Of a stretch of 64,000 nt of DNA, positions 27,961 through 36,755 are shown piece after piece. Both the position numbers and the translations under genes were made by a program. The DNA lies in NCBI GenBank assembly GCA_900468805.1, contig UEIF01000021.1:124001-188000 (forward strand), written 5' to 3'. This DNA is from Hyphomicrobiales bacterium (GTDB lineage Bacteria > Pseudomonadota > Alphaproteobacteria > Rhizobiales > Rhizobiaceae). The notes under the pieces were generated by a model, which was not told where the DNA came from, searched no databases, and saw only the letters and a program-made list of their open reading frames with translations. Within the stretch, counting starts at the first letter, position 1, and each line of letters opens with the position of its first letter.

Positions 27961-29108
27961 TGGATGCCGCCGCAAATCCGACGACGGCCACGCCCGTCCG
28001 CCCGCCCCGCAAAGGCCTTCTGTCGCCGACCAACATCCGCCGCTGGCAGAACTTCAAGGCAAACAGGCGCGGCTACTGGTCGCTCTGGCTCTTCCTCGTG
28101 CTCTTCGTGCTCAGCCTCATGGCCGAGTTCATCGCCAACGACAGGCCGATCATCGCCTCCTACAAGGGCGAGATCCTTTTCCCTGTCGTCATCGATTATC
28201 CCGAGGAGAAGTTCGGCGGCTTCCTCGCCGAGACGGACTACCGTTCCTCGGTCATAGCAGATGAGATCAATGCCAATGGCTGGATGATCTGGCCGCCGAT
28301 CCGCTATTCCTATCAGTCCGTCAATTCCAACATCCCGCATTCGGCCCCGACCGCTCCGTTCTGGCTGATGTCGTCGCAGGAGCGCTGCTCGGCCTATCCG
28401 CAGGGCGTCGATGATCCCGGCTGCAGGCTCGGCAATCTCAACTGGCTCGGCACCGACGACCAGGCGCGCGATGTGTTTGCCCGCGTCATCTATGGCTTCC
28501 GCATTTCCGTTCTCTTCGGCCTGGTGCTCACCATCTGCTCGGCCGTCATCGGCGTGACGGCCGGTGCCATCCAGGGATATTTCGGCGGCTGGACGGACCT
28601 GCTTCTCCAGCGTTTCATCGAGATCTGGTCCTCGATGCCGGTGCTTTACATCCTGCTGATCATCGCCGCGATCCTGCCGCCCGGATTCTTCGTCCTGCTC
28701 GGCATCATGCTGCTGTTTTCCTGGGTGGGCTTTGTCGGCGTCGTGCGTGCCGAGTTCCTGCGCGCCCGCAATTTCGAATATGTCCGGGCTGCCCGGGCGC
28801 TCGGCGTCAACAACCGCACCATCATGTGGCGGCATATGCTGCCGAATGCGATGGTCGCGACCCTGACCTTCCTGCCCTTCATACTCTCAGGCTCGATCAC
28901 CACGCTGACCTCGCTCGACTTCCTGGGCTTCGGCATGCCGCCGGGCTCTCCCTCGCTCGGTGAACTGATCGCCCAGGGCAAGGCCAATCTCCAGGCGCCA
29001 TGGCTCGGGCTGACGGCCTTCTTCACCATGTCGATCATGCTGTCGCTGCTGATCTTCGTCGGCGAAGCGGTGCGCGATGCCTTCGATCCGAGAAAGACGT
29101 TCCAATGA
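27960..29108 (+). CDS. yejE: Peptide ABC transporter permease
   Basis: Second membrane subunit of the importer. 382 residues from ATG 27960 (TGATG overlap with yejB; the frame is open much farther upstream inside yejB). N-terminal cytoplasmic stretch, one helix near 40-57, a roughly 125-residue periplasmic loop typical of YejE, then the BPD domain with VRAARALGVNNRTIMWRHMLPNA. Overlaps yejF by four bases. Confidence 0.95.
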   Translation: MDAAANPTTATPVRPPRKGLLSPTNIRRWQNFKANRRGYWSLWLFLVLFVLSLMAEFIANDRPIIASYKGEILFPVVIDYPEEKFGGFLAETDYRSSVIADEINANGWMIWPPIRYSYQSVNSNIPHSAPTAPFWLMSSQERCSAYPQGVDDPGCRLGNLNWLGTDDQARDVFARVIYGFRISVLFGLVLTICSAVIGVTAGAIQGYFGGWTDLLLQRFIEIWSSMPVLYILLIIAAILPPGFFVLLGIMLLFSWVGFVGVVRAEFLRARNFEYVRAARALGVNNRTIMWRHMLPNAMVATLTFLPFILSGSITTLTSLDFLGFGMPPGSPSLGELIAQGKANLQAPWLGLTAFFTMSIMLSLLIFVGEAVRDAFDPRKTFQ

Positions 29109-30733
29109 GTGAACCGCTGCTCTCCGTCCGCGATCTCTCCGTTGCCTTCCATCAGGGCGGCGAAACGTCGCTTGCCGTCGACCGTATCTCCTTCGATATC
29201 GAGAAGGGCGAGGTTGTCGCGCTCGTCGGCGAATCCGGTTCCGGCAAGTCGGTGTCGGCAAACTCCATCCTGCGTCTCCTGCCCTATCCCTCGGCAAGCC
29301 ATCCGGGCGGCGAGATATTCTTCAAGGGCAAGGATCTCTTGAAGGCCTCCGACCGCGAAATGCGCGAAGTTCGCGGCAACGACGTCACCATGATCTTCCA
29401 GGAGCCGATGACATCGCTCAATCCGCTCCACACGATCGAAAGGCAGATTGCCGAAATCCTGGACCTGCATCAGGGCATGACCGGGCAGGCGGCGCGCACC
29501 CGTGTGCTGGAGCTCTTGAACCAGGTCGGCATCCGCGAGCCGGAAAAGCGCCTGAAAGCCTATCCGCATGAACTTTCGGGCGGTCAGCGCCAGCGTGTGA
29601 TGATCGCCATGGCGCTCGCCAACCGGCCGGAATTGCTGATTGCCGACGAGCCGACAACCGCGCTCGACGTCACCGTCCAGGCGCAAATCCTCGAACTCCT
29701 GCGCAAGCTGAAGGGCGAGCATGGCATGTCCATGCTGTTCATCACCCACGACCTCGGCATCGTGCGCAAGTTCGCCGACCGCGTCTGCGTCATGACCAAG
29801 GGCAAGATCGTCGAAACCGGCACGGTGGAAGAGGTCTTCGCTGATCCGAAGCACGAATATACCCGCCATTTGCTCGCCTCCGAGCCGCGCGGTGAACCGC
29901 CTGTTACGGATCCTTCCAAACCGGTCGTCATGCAAGGCAATGACATCAAGGTCTGGTTCCCGATCAAGGCCGGGCTTATGCGCAAGGTCGTCGATCACGT
30001 GAAGGCGGTCGATGGCATCGATCTGACGCTGAGGGCGGGCCAGACGCTCGGCGTCGTCGGCGAATCCGGTTCCGGCAAGACCACGCTCGGGCTCGCGCTC
30101 ACGCGCCTCATCTCGTCGAAGGGGCGCATTTCCTTCGTCGGCAGAGATATAGCAGGCTATTCATTCACGGAAATGCGGCCCCTGCGCAACCAGCTTCAGG
30201 TCGTTTTCCAGGATCCCTATGGCTCGCTCAGCCCGCGCATGTCGGTTGGCGATATCGTTGCCGAGGGTCTGAAAGTTCACGAGCGTTCGCTGTCATCAGA
30301 GGAGCGCGACCAGCGCGTCTGCTGGGCGCTTGAGGAAGTCGGCCTCGATCCGCTGACCCGCTGGCGTTTCCCGCATGAATTTTCCGGCGGCCAGCGTCAG
30401 CGTATCGCGATCGCCCGCGCCATGGTGCTGAAGCCGCGTTTCGTCATGCTCGATGAGCCGACATCGGCGCTCGACATGAGCGTGCAGGCGCAGGTGGTGG
30501 ACCTGCTGCGTGATCTGCAGAAGAAGCACGATCTCGCCTATCTCTTCATCAGTCACGACCTGAAGGTGGTCAAGGCGCTTGCCAATGACGTCATCGTCAT
30601 GCGCTTCGGCAAGGTCGTCGAGCAGGGGTCGTCAGCGGAAATCTTCCGTGCACCGAAGGATGACTATACCAAGGCGTTGATGGCCGCCGCCTTCAATATC
30701 GAGGCGGTGTCCACGCCTGCGGTTCAGCAGTAA
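29105..30733 (+). CDS. yejF: Peptide ABC transporter ATPase, two nucleotide-binding domains
   Basis: 542 residues with two complete ABC domains in one chain, each with its own Walker A (GESGSGKSV and GESGSGKTT), signature ([16 protein letters not shown]) and Walker B ([22 protein letters not shown]). It powers YejBE. ATG 29105 overlaps the yejE stop; open codons before it lie inside yejE. Confidence 0.95.
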   Translation: MSEPLLSVRDLSVAFHQGGETSLAVDRISFDIEKGEVVALVGESGSGKSVSANSILRLLPYPSASHPGGEIFFKGKDLLKASDREMREVRGNDVTMIFQEPMTSLNPLHTIERQIAEILDLHQGMTGQAARTRVLELLNQVGIREPEKRLKAYPHELSGGQRQRVMIAMALANRPELLIADEPTTALDVTVQAQILELLRKLKGEHGMSMLFITHDLGIVRKFADRVCVMTKGKIVETGTVEEVFADPKHEYTRHLLASEPRGEPPVTDPSKPVVMQGNDIKVWFPIKAGLMRKVVDHVKAVDGIDLTLRAGQTLGVVGESGSGKTTLGLALTRLISSKGRISFVGRDIAGYSFTEMRPLRNQLQVVFQDPYGSLSPRMSVGDIVAEGLKVHERSLSSEERDQRVCWALEEVGLDPLTRWRFPHEFSGGQRQRIAIARAMVLKPRFVMLDEPTSALDMSVQAQVVDLLRDLQKKHDLAYLFISHDLKVVKALANDVIVMRFGKVVEQGSSAEIFRAPKDDYTKALMAAAFNIEAVSTPAVQQ

Positions 30734-30741
30734 AGAAGACC

Positions 30742-31701
30742 ATGTCAGCAAGACCTCCCATCCTCGTCGATCTCAAGTTCGATCCCGAAACCGTCGCCCG
30801 CATTCTGAAGACCGCCTTTGCCGATCGCGGCAGCATCAATTCAGCCGATCCCGCCAGCAAGGCGCTCGACCTGACCAGCATCGATTACGCGCTGCTCTGG
30901 AAGCCTGATGCGGATATCTTCCAGCGGGCGCCGAACCTGAAAGTGCTCTTTTCGGGCGGCGCCGGGGTCGATAGCATCCTGTCCATCGCTGATCTGCCCG
31001 ATATCCCGATCGTCCGTTTCGTCGATCGCAGCCTGACGACACGCATGAGCGAATGGGTGGTCATGCAGTGCCTCATGCACCTGCGCCTGCAGCGCGAGCA
31101 CGACCGGCACCAGCGCGATCGGGTCTGGGGCAAGCTCGTTCCGCCGGAAGCTGCCGAAATCACTGTCGGCGTCATGGGCCTCGGCATTCTCGGCCAGGAT
31201 GCGGTCGCCAAGCTGCGCGTCATGGGCTTCAACGTGATCGGATGGTCGCGTTCCAAGAAAGAGGTTGAAGGCATTGAAACCTTCGACGGCCAGGAACTGG
31301 AGACCTTCCTGTCGAAGACGGATATCGTTGTCGGCCTGCTGCCTCTGACCCCGGAGACGACAGGCCTCTACAACAAGGCTTTCTTCACCAGGCTTCGCCA
31401 GGGCGGCGCCCTTGGCAAGCCGGTCTTCATCAATGCCGGCCGCGGCAAGAGCCAGGTCCAGGCCGATATCGTCGCCGCTATCGAAAACGGCGTGCTCGGC
31501 GGCGCCTCGCTCGATGTCTTCGAAGTCGAGCCGCTGCCGGCAGATGATCCGCTCTGGCATCTGGAGAATGTCTTCATCACCCCGCATGACGCGGCGATCT
31601 CGGAAGAAAATGCGCTCTTCCGTCATGTCGAGGCCCAGATCGCCCGCTTCGAACGCAGCGAGCCGCTGCAATTCGTCGTCGATCGCAAGGCGGGGTACTA
31701 G
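30742..31701 (+). CDS. ghrA: Glyoxylate/hydroxypyruvate reductase A-type dehydrogenase
   Basis: D-2-hydroxyacid dehydrogenase, 319 residues. NAD(P)-binding GLGILGQ at 146-152; the catalytic triad Arg234 (NAGRGK), Glu263 (EVEPLP) and His282 (TPHDAA) is intact. Likely reduces glyoxylate and hydroxypyruvate. It starts 8 bases after yejF and is probably the fifth gene of that transcript. Its TAG stop is contributed by the palindromic repeat that begins at 31700. Confidence 0.88.
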   Translation: MSARPPILVDLKFDPETVARILKTAFADRGSINSADPASKALDLTSIDYALLWKPDADIFQRAPNLKVLFSGGAGVDSILSIADLPDIPIVRFVDRSLTTRMSEWVVMQCLMHLRLQREHDRHQRDRVWGKLVPPEAAEITVGVMGLGILGQDAVAKLRVMGFNVIGWSRSKKEVEGIETFDGQELETFLSKTDIVVGLLPLTPETTGLYNKAFFTRLRQGGALGKPVFINAGRGKSQVQADIVAAIENGVLGGASLDVFEVEPLPADDPLWHLENVFITPHDAAISEENALFRHVEAQIARFERSEPLQFVVDRKAGY

Positions 31702-31799
31702 AGCGCCGCGCGTCCGTTCGGACGCACAAAGGATGCTCTAACTCCTTGATTCACCGCATCAGGCTTCCCGAAAATCGATTCCGATTTTCGGGCCGATGC
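31700..31799. repeat. Composite interspersed palindrome overlapping the ghrA stop
   Basis: Module 1: AGAGCG...GCGTCC-gttc-GGACGC...GCTCT (31700-31740). Module 2: GCATC...CCCGAAAATCG-attc-CGATTTTCGGG...GATGC (31756-31799, 11-bp perfect inner stem). It is an inverted-order relative of 23341-23440. It fills much of the roughly 300-base gap before the next gene; the rest (31800-32007) shows nothing I can name. Confidence 0.78.
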
Positions 31800-32007
31800 T
31801 GTAGTGCGCGTCGCGCAAAAGCGCGGAACTATTGAGCAAGCACCGCCAATGTCCGTTTCCTGCCCTGAGCGGTCATTCCCGAACCCAACGATACAGGCCA
31901 GGAAACCGCCACCTGCTATTACATATCTGCGTTGCATAATAGGAAGTATGCGTTTGCCTGAGATGAGATCATAAGGCGCGTAGCTGATGCACATGAGAGT
32001 CCTTAAT

Positions 32008-32235
32008 ATGGATTGGGTCCCTGTAGTCTTCGTTACGTTCAAGGTTTTCGCTTTAGGAACGGCCATGTTCTTCGCCATCAAGTGGCATTACGATCGAGGA
32101 GAGAAGGGAGACAGGCGAGCGGTGCTACGCGCGGGCGGCAAGATGGCCGCAGTCTTCGCGCTGGCGGTACTAGGCGTGGGGCTCATCGCCTTCGTCCTTA
32201 GCAGTATGCTCGGTCTGGACTTGAGGCTCCCATGA
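32008..32235 (+). CDS. Small membrane protein, unknown function
   Basis: About 75 residues from ATG 32008 (MDWVPVVF); ATG 31987 would add seven residues. Two hydrophobic helices (about 4-23 and 44-68) flank a charged loop HYDRGEKGDRRAVLRAGGK. No family recognised. A ribosome binding site is only weakly visible (GAGAG), so the gene is plausible, not certain. Confidence 0.5.
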   Translation: MDWVPVVFVTFKVFALGTAMFFAIKWHYDRGEKGDRRAVLRAGGKMAAVFALAVLGVGLIAFVLSSMLGLDLRLP

Positions 32236-32356
32236 TCACGTCATCAATGGACTTGGCCCGCAGGGGCTCCCGGAGGGCCGACGACACCTTCAAAGCAGAC
32301 AATAACCGCTGGGGCTCTCGGGCCTGAACGTGCACGACCCTCGCGCTTTCCATTTG

Positions 32357-32405
32357 CGACATAATTCCGCAAAACTGTGCAGCGGTTTTGCGATAACGAC
32401 ATGCT
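32357..32405. repeat. Interspersed palindrome, family A copy 2
   Basis: Inner stem CGCAAAA...TTTTGCG (core 32368-32392) with degenerate GACAT-type outer arms. Lies between two small membrane-protein genes. Confidence 0.65.
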
Positions 32406-32498
32406 CTGGAAAGCCCTTCGGAACCATCCGACGCCACTCTTCGTTTCTTCTCGGAAGCTCTGCAGGCATGGCCTGCGGATCAGCGCAAGGAGACGATC

Positions 32499-32822
32499 AT
32501 GGCGCAAACGGAAACGCGTTGGGAAAAGTCCGATCAGAAGCTTCATGTCGAAGAAGAAATTTCACCGGTCAAGGCCAAGCAGGGCCGCACAGGCCGTCGC
32601 ATTCTGGCCGTGCTGATTGCCGCACTGGTACTGGCTTTCCTCGTCTGGATCCCCGTCGAAATCTGGGGTCAGAAGGAAGCCGATGATGTCGCTCCTCAGC
32701 AGCCCGGCCAGCAGATGCAGTCCCAGGTCCCGGAAGCTGCGCCGCAGAGTGGCGCCACCGCCCCGGCCCAGCCTGCCGCCCCGGCACCCGCACCCGCACC
32801 AGCACCCGCACCCGCACAATAA
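32499..32822 (+). CDS. Small single-pass membrane protein with Pro/Ala tail
   Basis: 107 residues. A charged N-terminus (1-33) is followed by one helix (about 35-57, ILAVLIAALVLAFLVWIPV) and a Gln/Pro/Ala-rich tail ending in repeated AP units (about 85-105). AAGGAG lies 6 bases before the ATG, strongly supporting expression. The function is not recognised; the tail resembles a periplasm-spanning linker. Confidence 0.78.
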   Translation: MAQTETRWEKSDQKLHVEEEISPVKAKQGRTGRRILAVLIAALVLAFLVWIPVEIWGQKEADDVAPQQPGQQMQSQVPEAAPQSGATAPAQPAAPAPAPAPAPAPAQ

Positions 32823-33000
32823 TGCGGTGATGTCAGACATTTAAGCAACGTCCCGAAGCCGTTCTTGCTGCAGGACGTTGCCTATTGTTTTTTCTGGACT
32901 TTGCAGCTCGATTTTTCGATAAGAAAGCGCACGAGCCGGTTTCGTGCGCTGGCCGTTGCCAGCCCGCACTTGACCGGATTGACGGACAGGCGGGAGTTTC

Positions 33001-34305
33001 ATGGCCAGGACCGATATCGCAAGACGCGTCTACAATCATACCTGGAAACTCGATCCGATCGTCCGTAGTCTGATCGATACGGATTTCTACAAGCTCCTGA
33101 TGCTGCAGATGATCTGGAAGCTCTATCCTGATGTCAGCGCCTCCTTCACCCTGATCAACCGCACCAAGCGCGTGCGCCTCGCCGAACAGATCGACGAGGG
33201 CGAATTGCGCGAGCATCTCGATCACGCGCGCACGCTGCGGCTCGCCAAGAAGGAGATGATCTGGCTCGCCGGTAACAGCTTCTATGGTCGTGCGCAGATC
33301 TTCGAGCCGGAATTCCTCGCCTGGCTCTCCAATTTCCAGCTGCCGGAATATGAGCTCTCCAAGAAGGACGGGCAGTATGTGCTGGATTTCCATGGGTCGT
33401 GGAAGGAAACGACCATGTGGGAAATCCCCGCCCTTGCCATCATCAACGAACTGCGCTCGCGCGCCGCCATGAAGACGATGGGGCCATTCACGCTTGATGT
33501 GCTCTATGCCCGCGCCAAGGCCAAGATGTGGGCCAAGGTGGAAAAGCTGAGTGAACTGCCCGGCCTGCGCATTTCCGATTTCGGCACCCGCCGCCGCCAC
33601 AGCTTCCTCTGGCAGCGCTGGTGCGTGGAAGCGCTGAAGGAAGGCATCGGTCCTGCCTTTACCGGCACCAGCAATGTATTGCTGGCTATGGATTCCGATC
33701 TCGAGGCCGTCGGCACCAATGCGCATGAGCTGCCGATGGTGGCGGCCGCCCTTGCCGAGACGAACGAGCAGCTGAAGAACGCGCCCTACAAGGTGCTGCG
33801 CGACTGGAACAAGCTCTATGGCGGCAACCTGCTGATCGTGCTGCCGGACGCCTTCGGAACGGCCGCCTTCCTGCGCGATGCGCCGGAATGGGTGGCGGAC
33901 TGGACCGGCTTCCGCCCGGATAGCGCCCCGCCGATCGAAGGCGGCGAAAAGATCATCGACTGGTGGAAGAAGATGGGCCGCGACCCGCGCCAGAAGCTCC
34001 TGATCTTCTCCGACGGCCTCGATGTCGATGCGATCATCGATACCTACAAGCATTTCGAAGGCCGTGTCCGCATGAGCTTCGGCTGGGGCACCAACCTGAC
34101 GAATGACTTCGCCGGCTGTGCGCCGAACGACAGTTCCGATTTCCTGCCGATATCCATCGTCTGCAAGGTGAGCGACGCCAATGGCCGCCCGGCCGTCAAG
34201 CTCTCGGACAATCCGCAGAAGGCGACCGGCGAACCGGCGGAAGTCGAACGCTATCTGAAATTCTTCGGCACCGAGGATCGGACCGATCAGGCCGTGCTGG
34301 TCTAG
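33001..34305 (+). CDS. pncB: Nicotinate phosphoribosyltransferase
   Basis: Salvages nicotinate to nicotinate mononucleotide for NAD synthesis. 434 residues, full length; the hallmarks are [14 protein letters not shown] near the N-terminus, the [12 protein letters not shown] active-site segment near 193-204 and [10 protein letters not shown] near 360. ATG 33001 follows GGGAG. The TAG stop lies within the first bases of a palindromic repeat. Confidence 0.96.
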   Translation: MARTDIARRVYNHTWKLDPIVRSLIDTDFYKLLMLQMIWKLYPDVSASFTLINRTKRVRLAEQIDEGELREHLDHARTLRLAKKEMIWLAGNSFYGRAQIFEPEFLAWLSNFQLPEYELSKKDGQYVLDFHGSWKETTMWEIPALAIINELRSRAAMKTMGPFTLDVLYARAKAKMWAKVEKLSELPGLRISDFGTRRRHSFLWQRWCVEALKEGIGPAFTGTSNVLLAMDSDLEAVGTNAHELPMVAAALAETNEQLKNAPYKVLRDWNKLYGGNLLIVLPDAFGTAAFLRDAPEWVADWTGFRPDSAPPIEGGEKIIDWWKKMGRDPRQKLLIFSDGLDVDAIIDTYKHFEGRVRMSFGWGTNLTNDFAGCAPNDSSDFLPISIVCKVSDANGRPAVKLSDNPQKATGEPAEVERYLKFFGTEDRTDQAVLV

Positions 34306-34408
34306 AGCAATTCCAGCAAAAGTGTGCAGCGGTTTTGCGTCTGGAATTGCGTGAAAACAAAGAGATAGAGAATTTTCGTGATTCGAAGAAAACCGGAAAT
34401 GCTCTAGA
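34301..34408. repeat. Composite palindrome joining the pncB and DUF72 stop codons, family A copy 3
   Basis: Bounded by TCTAGAGCA (34301-34309) and TGCTCTAGA (34400-34408), perfect 9-bp terminal inverted repeats. Inside is a hairpin with GCAATTCCAG / CTGGAATTGC arms (34307-34316, 34341-34350) around a GCAAAA/TTTTGC stem. Each end supplies the TAG stop of one of the two convergent genes. Confidence 0.8.
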
Positions 34409-35384
34409 TCGTCGACCGCAGCGCCGGCCAGTGCCGGCGCGGCTCCTCGACCAACATCCTGTCCCCACGGCGTGCCGGCTTGACGACGACACTCTCATCA
34501 GGCGGCAGGGCGACACCGAGCTTCCCGGCGAGCGATCGCGCATCGGCTGGCGCGCGCACTTTCACGTCATTGTCGAAATAGACATAGACATCGCGCCCGC
34601 TTGCCGAGCGTTTCAGCGGCGGCTTGATGCGGTTGGCATCATCGGGCTCGATCCCATGTGTCCAGGCATCGATGCGCCCGGCCCAGCGATCAAGCGCCTC
34701 GTCGCTGTAGCCGCTGACGTAAAGCTGCTCCGATCCGTGCAGGCGGCAATAGATGAAATCCGCCGTCGCATCCATCAGCAGCGGCCATTCCACCGTATCG
34801 GCGACAACAAGCCCGACCTTGTGCTTGCGCAGCAGTTCGATGAACTCGGGCGCACGAAAACTGTCGTGGCGGATTTCAAGCGCATGGCGCATCGGCTGCG
34901 TCGCCTCGCTCTTCGTCCAGGCGCGGCCGTCGAGCCTTTCGTCATGCCGTTTCGCCATATCGGCCGCAGCATCTGTGTCTTTGGGCAATATCGCCAGAAA
35001 GTGCTCGAACAGATCGGCATCGAATTTCACGCCTGGCGGAAATTGCCAGAGGATCGGCCCGAGTTTCGGGCCCAGGCGCAGCACGCCGGAGGCAAGGAAA
35101 TTGGCAAGCGGCGTTTCGATGGCCCGCAGGCGTTTGAGATGCGTGATGTAGCGCGAGCCCTTCACCGAAAAGACGAAACCATCCGGTGTCTCGTCCCGCC
35201 AGCTGGCGAAGACATCCGGCTTCTGCAGCCCGTAAAATGTGCCGTTGATCTCGATGGAGGGAAATTGCCGCGAAGCATAGGCAAGCTCGCGCTTCCCAGC
35301 CAATCCCTTCGGGTAGAAGATGCCGCGCCAGGGCGCGTAGGTCCATCCCGATATGCCGATGCGGATCGTGCCTGTTTTTGCCAT
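34404..35384 (-). CDS. DUF72 family protein
   Basis: 326-residue member of the DUF72/YecE family, a TIM-barrel-like protein of unknown biochemical function. Typical features are GISGWTYAPWRGIFYP at the N-terminus, the SIEINGTFYGLQ segment and the C-terminal YVYFDNDVKVRAPADA. It is convergent with pncB and its stop codon lies in the shared palindromic repeat. Confidence 0.88.
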   Translation of the reverse strand: MAKTGTIRIGISGWTYAPWRGIFYPKGLAGKRELAYASRQFPSIEINGTFYGLQKPDVFASWRDETPDGFVFSVKGSRYITHLKRLRAIETPLANFLASGVLRLGPKLGPILWQFPPGVKFDADLFEHFLAILPKDTDAAADMAKRHDERLDGRAWTKSEATQPMRHALEIRHDSFRAPEFIELLRKHKVGLVVADTVEWPLLMDATADFIYCRLHGSEQLYVSGYSDEALDRWAGRIDAWTHGIEPDDANRIKPPLKRSASGRDVYVYFDNDVKVRAPADARSLAGKLGVALPPDESVVVKPARRGDRMLVEEPRRHWPALRSTI

Positions 35385-35423
35385 GGAAAGGGAACTGTGC
35401 CGGTGCGCTCTTGTTCCCGCATG

Positions 35424-35452
35424 AAAAAAGGCGCCGCCTTTCCGGCAGCGCC
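35424..35452 (-). terminator. Terminator of the secreted-protein gene
   Basis: On the minus strand GGCGCTGCC-ggaaa-GGCGGCGCC (one mismatch) is followed by TTTTTT, 21 bases after the stop of the 35473-35964 gene. Confidence 0.75.
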
Positions 35453-35472
35453 TCGCATCGCATCGGACAAGA

Positions 35473-35964
35473 TCAGCCGGCCGGCTTCAGCGAGCTGATG
35501 ATGGCGATCAGCTCGTCGTCATGCGCGTCCTGTTTGCCCTTGGTGCCCCAATAGGTGATCAGCAGCAGCTTGTCTTCGCTTGGCGAAAGCACGGCGACGC
35601 CGATATTGACCGGGCCTTCCTTGTCGGTGCCATCCCAGTCGAAGGTTTTCATCTTCATGCCGTTGATTTCGGCATCGGATTCCTTCTGGGTCTTCTCCTC
35701 GATGGTCACGCCGTTTTTCTGCAGGAAGGCGAAGGCCTCGTCGATGACCTTGTCGCTCGTCTTTGCATCGGCAACGTCGATCGAAAGATAGATCGCCGAA
35801 TCATCGGACTGGGCATCGATGCCGGTCTCCGTCTCCTTCGGCCCCCAGTTGTCGGGAATGGTGACGGTCGCGACCGGATCGTCGCTCGGAAATTCCAGCG
35901 TTTCCGCCTGGGCAATCACAGGCAGGAATGCCGCGAAAGCGGCGGCAATGATGAGCTTCTTCAT
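35473..35964 (-). CDS. Secreted protein of unknown function
   Basis: 163 residues from ATG 35964. A signal peptide (MKKLIIAAAFAAFLPVIAQA, cleavage near 20) precedes a hydrophilic beta-rich domain, ETLEFPSDDPVATVTIPDNW onward, with no Cys. No family recognised with confidence. Single gene followed by a terminator. The 24 open codons upstream lack a ribosome binding site. Confidence 0.8.
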   Translation of the reverse strand: MKKLIIAAAFAAFLPVIAQAETLEFPSDDPVATVTIPDNWGPKETETGIDAQSDDSAIYLSIDVADAKTSDKVIDEAFAFLQKNGVTIEEKTQKESDAEINGMKMKTFDWDGTDKEGPVNIGVAVLSPSEDKLLLITYWGTKGKQDAHDDELIAIISSLKPAG

Positions 35965-36220
35965 GGTAGGTCCCCGGATGGTCGCGTCCCGGCGGGCAGC
36001 AGCCCTTGCCACCCCTCTCGCTCCGGATCGCGCCACATCGGATCGTTACCGGCTTTTGCTTTGCCAAGCCTTACCGGGAGCGCGGACAAGCGCATGCCAT
36101 CGCGATCCATTTTTGGTGGCTTCGGGAAAATGCCGGCAGGGAGCCGCGAATGTCTGTTGCGCCGAAGGAGATGCCCCACCGCATCCGCGTGACTTCGTCC
36201 CGACAACCATCCGCCTCTAC

Positions 36221-36239
36221 GGATACGTCTGGATACGTC
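36221..36239. repeat. Direct repeats upstream of the AlpA-like gene
   Basis: GGATACGTC twice, spaced 10 bases (36221-36229, 36231-36239), followed by GGATC at 36241. Short spaced direct repeats are what excisionases and AlpA-type regulators often bind. They lie just before the GTG start. Confidence 0.5.
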
Positions 36240-36257
36240 AGGATCTGGAGAGAAACC

Positions 36258-36446
36258 GTGGAAGTCACCCCGAAAATTCTGCTGAACATCAGGCAGGTCA
36301 CAGAGACGACCGGCATCAGCCGCGCCAGCATCTACCGGCAGATGAGGGCCGGCCAGCTTCCCTTCGTGAAACTCGGTTCTCGCACCCTGTTCCGCCCGGC
36401 GGATCTGCAGGATTTCGTCGATCGGAACCTCCAGGTTTCGGACTAG
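36258..36446 (+). CDS. AlpA/excisionase-type helix-turn-helix protein
   Basis: 62 residues from GTG 36258, with GGAG 7 bases upstream; an ATG at 36150, also with a reasonable ribosome binding site, would give 98 residues. The MerR-like HTH_17 fold is clear: LLNIRQVTETTGISRASIYRQMR, then FVKLGSRTLFRPADLQDFV. Such proteins regulate or direct excision of integrative elements. It precedes the primase/helicase gene on the same strand, and no integrase is nearby. Confidence 0.82.
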   Translation: MEVTPKILLNIRQVTETTGISRASIYRQMRAGQLPFVKLGSRTLFRPADLQDFVDRNLQVSD

Positions 36447-36466
36447 CGCCTTCATCGGTCAGGTAG

Positions 36467-36702
36467 CCCGAAGGGTCGGATGAGGACCGCAGACGGACGA
36501 TGCTGCCACGCGGCGGCGACGTGCTGTTCGATGCTGTCATCGAGAGGGCTGAGATCGTCTTTGATGGCTGGCCTGGTGCCTGTAGCCCCCTCATCCGCCC
36601 TTCGGGCACCTTCTCCCCACTGGGGAGAAGGGACGTACCGCGGCGCCTGTTTCCCCTTCTCCCCAGCGGGGAGAAGGTGGCCCGAAGGGTCGGATGAGGG
36701 GG
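36467..36702. repeat. Cluster of CTTCTCCCC-type palindromic repeats
   Basis: A half copy (CCCGAAGGGTCGGATGAGG, 36467-36485) is followed by two full copies in inverted orientation (36586-36630 and 36655-36702). Each full copy carries CCTTCTCCCC-nnn-GGGGAGAAGG and a CCCTTCGGG-type stem, ending in CCCCCTCATCCG. This fills most of the 309-base gap between the HTH gene and the primase gene; no gene is seen there. Confidence 0.8.
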
Positions 36703-36755
36703 CCACGGGCGATGCATCAACGACCACGGCCAAGAAAATCAAGCCTTTAACTCAC

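Noticed and set aside
34335..35498. 387-codon plus-strand frame opposite the DUF72 gene
   Set aside because: Starts in the palindromic repeat and is antisense to a recognisable DUF72 protein.
36500..36697. Plus-strand frame before the primase gene and the upstream extension of the primase frame
   Set aside because: Both translate the CTTCTCCCC palindromes, which are non-coding repeats; the zinc-finger protein starts at 36756 or 36768.
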